Shown here in pieces: positions 17,605 through 17,737 of a DNA stretch of 17,737 nt. Every line of letters begins with the position of its first letter. The first letter of the stretch is position 1. A program made the position numbers and the translations under genes. Under the pieces are notes generated by a model that saw only the letters and a list, made by a program, of their open reading frames with translations, ran no database searches and had not been told where the DNA came from. The DNA is taken from assembly GCA_028565635.1 (NCBI GenBank), contig JAOXYB010019771.1, positions 1 to 17,737 on the forward strand, read 5' to 3'. The stretch is from Phoronis ovalis (Eukaryota > Phoronida > Phoronidae).

Positions 17605-17737
17605 AAATAACCCGGGGGGGTACTCAAGGTTTTTTGAATACGGGGTTGTGTCATGGAACCCAATCCAAAATTTTAGCTTGCGGTAGCAAACCCAATCCAA
17701 ATTTTTTGAAATATAAGGGTAGCAATCAAAATTTTGT
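17605..17737. repeat. Fragment of an interspersed repeat with GGGGGGTACTC core
   Basis: Unlike the AT-rich surroundings it begins AACCCGGGGGGGGTACTC and then has two copies of ACCCAATCCAAA (about 17658 and 17689). It runs off the right edge, so its full length and class cannot be seen. Confidence 0.45.

Noticed and set aside
1-17737. Prokaryotic features, CRISPR arrays, tRNA or rRNA genes
   Set aside because: The sequence is clearly intron-rich animal DNA. The repeats found do not have CRISPR spacing, and no cloverleaf or rRNA-like stretch was seen.

Overview
The window is eukaryotic genomic DNA, very AT-rich, and is dominated by one minus-strand, intron-rich gene that runs off both ends. 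I can place fourteen consecutive coding exons (about 2.6 kb of coding sequence, roughly 864 codons) with GT-AG boundaries. The reading phase carries without a break from each exon to the next. The protein is a secreted or ectodomain-type mosaic. Reading from the high-coordinate side (N-terminal) it contains: C-type lectin (C-terminal part only) - thrombospondin type 1 - F5/8 type C (discoidin) - WxxW domain (Mucin-2/CILP type) - PAN/apple - a second, complete C-type lectin - thrombospondin type 1 - WSC - thrombospondin type 1, then onward outside the window. The first exon, any signal peptide and any membrane anchor or stop lie outside the window.

The combination of domains, the kilobase-scale introns and the repeats suggest an early-branching animal. 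A cnidarian is my first guess and a sponge is possible; the sequence alone does not settle it. The right edge carries a fragment built around a GGGGGGTACTC core that resembles, from memory only, a repeat common in coral and anemone genomes.

Layout by position: 1-100 is the end of a dispersed repeat (copy 1). 334-501 is the most downstream TSP1 exon. 541-2189 is a DNA transposon-like element with terminal inverted repeats flanked by TA, sitting only about 40 bases from that exon's 3' splice site. 2788-3066 is the WSC exon; 3544-3726 is TSP1; 4942-5195 and 6189-6375 form the complete C-type lectin; 7241-7528 is PAN/apple; 8325-8438, 9239-9338 and 9587-9675 form the WxxW domain; 10517-10817 and 12984-13150 form the F5/8C domain. 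The intron splitting the F5/8C domain holds repeat copy 2 (about 11625-12860), and the next intron upstream holds copy 3 (about 14081-15060). 15933-16142 is TSP1; 16717-16790 and 17334-17513 form the C-terminal part of the first lectin domain. The intron between those two contains a strongly G-rich (transcript sense) tract.

Every domain boundary falls on a phase-1 intron, the classical signature of exon-shuffled extracellular modules. Both lectin domains carry an EPN motif, which in this family usually goes with calcium-dependent mannose-type sugar binding. Together with the TSP1, WSC, PAN and discoidin modules this points to glycan or matrix recognition outside the cell. The ligand and the biological role cannot be read from the sequence. 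No second protein-coding gene, tRNA, rRNA or CRISPR array was found.
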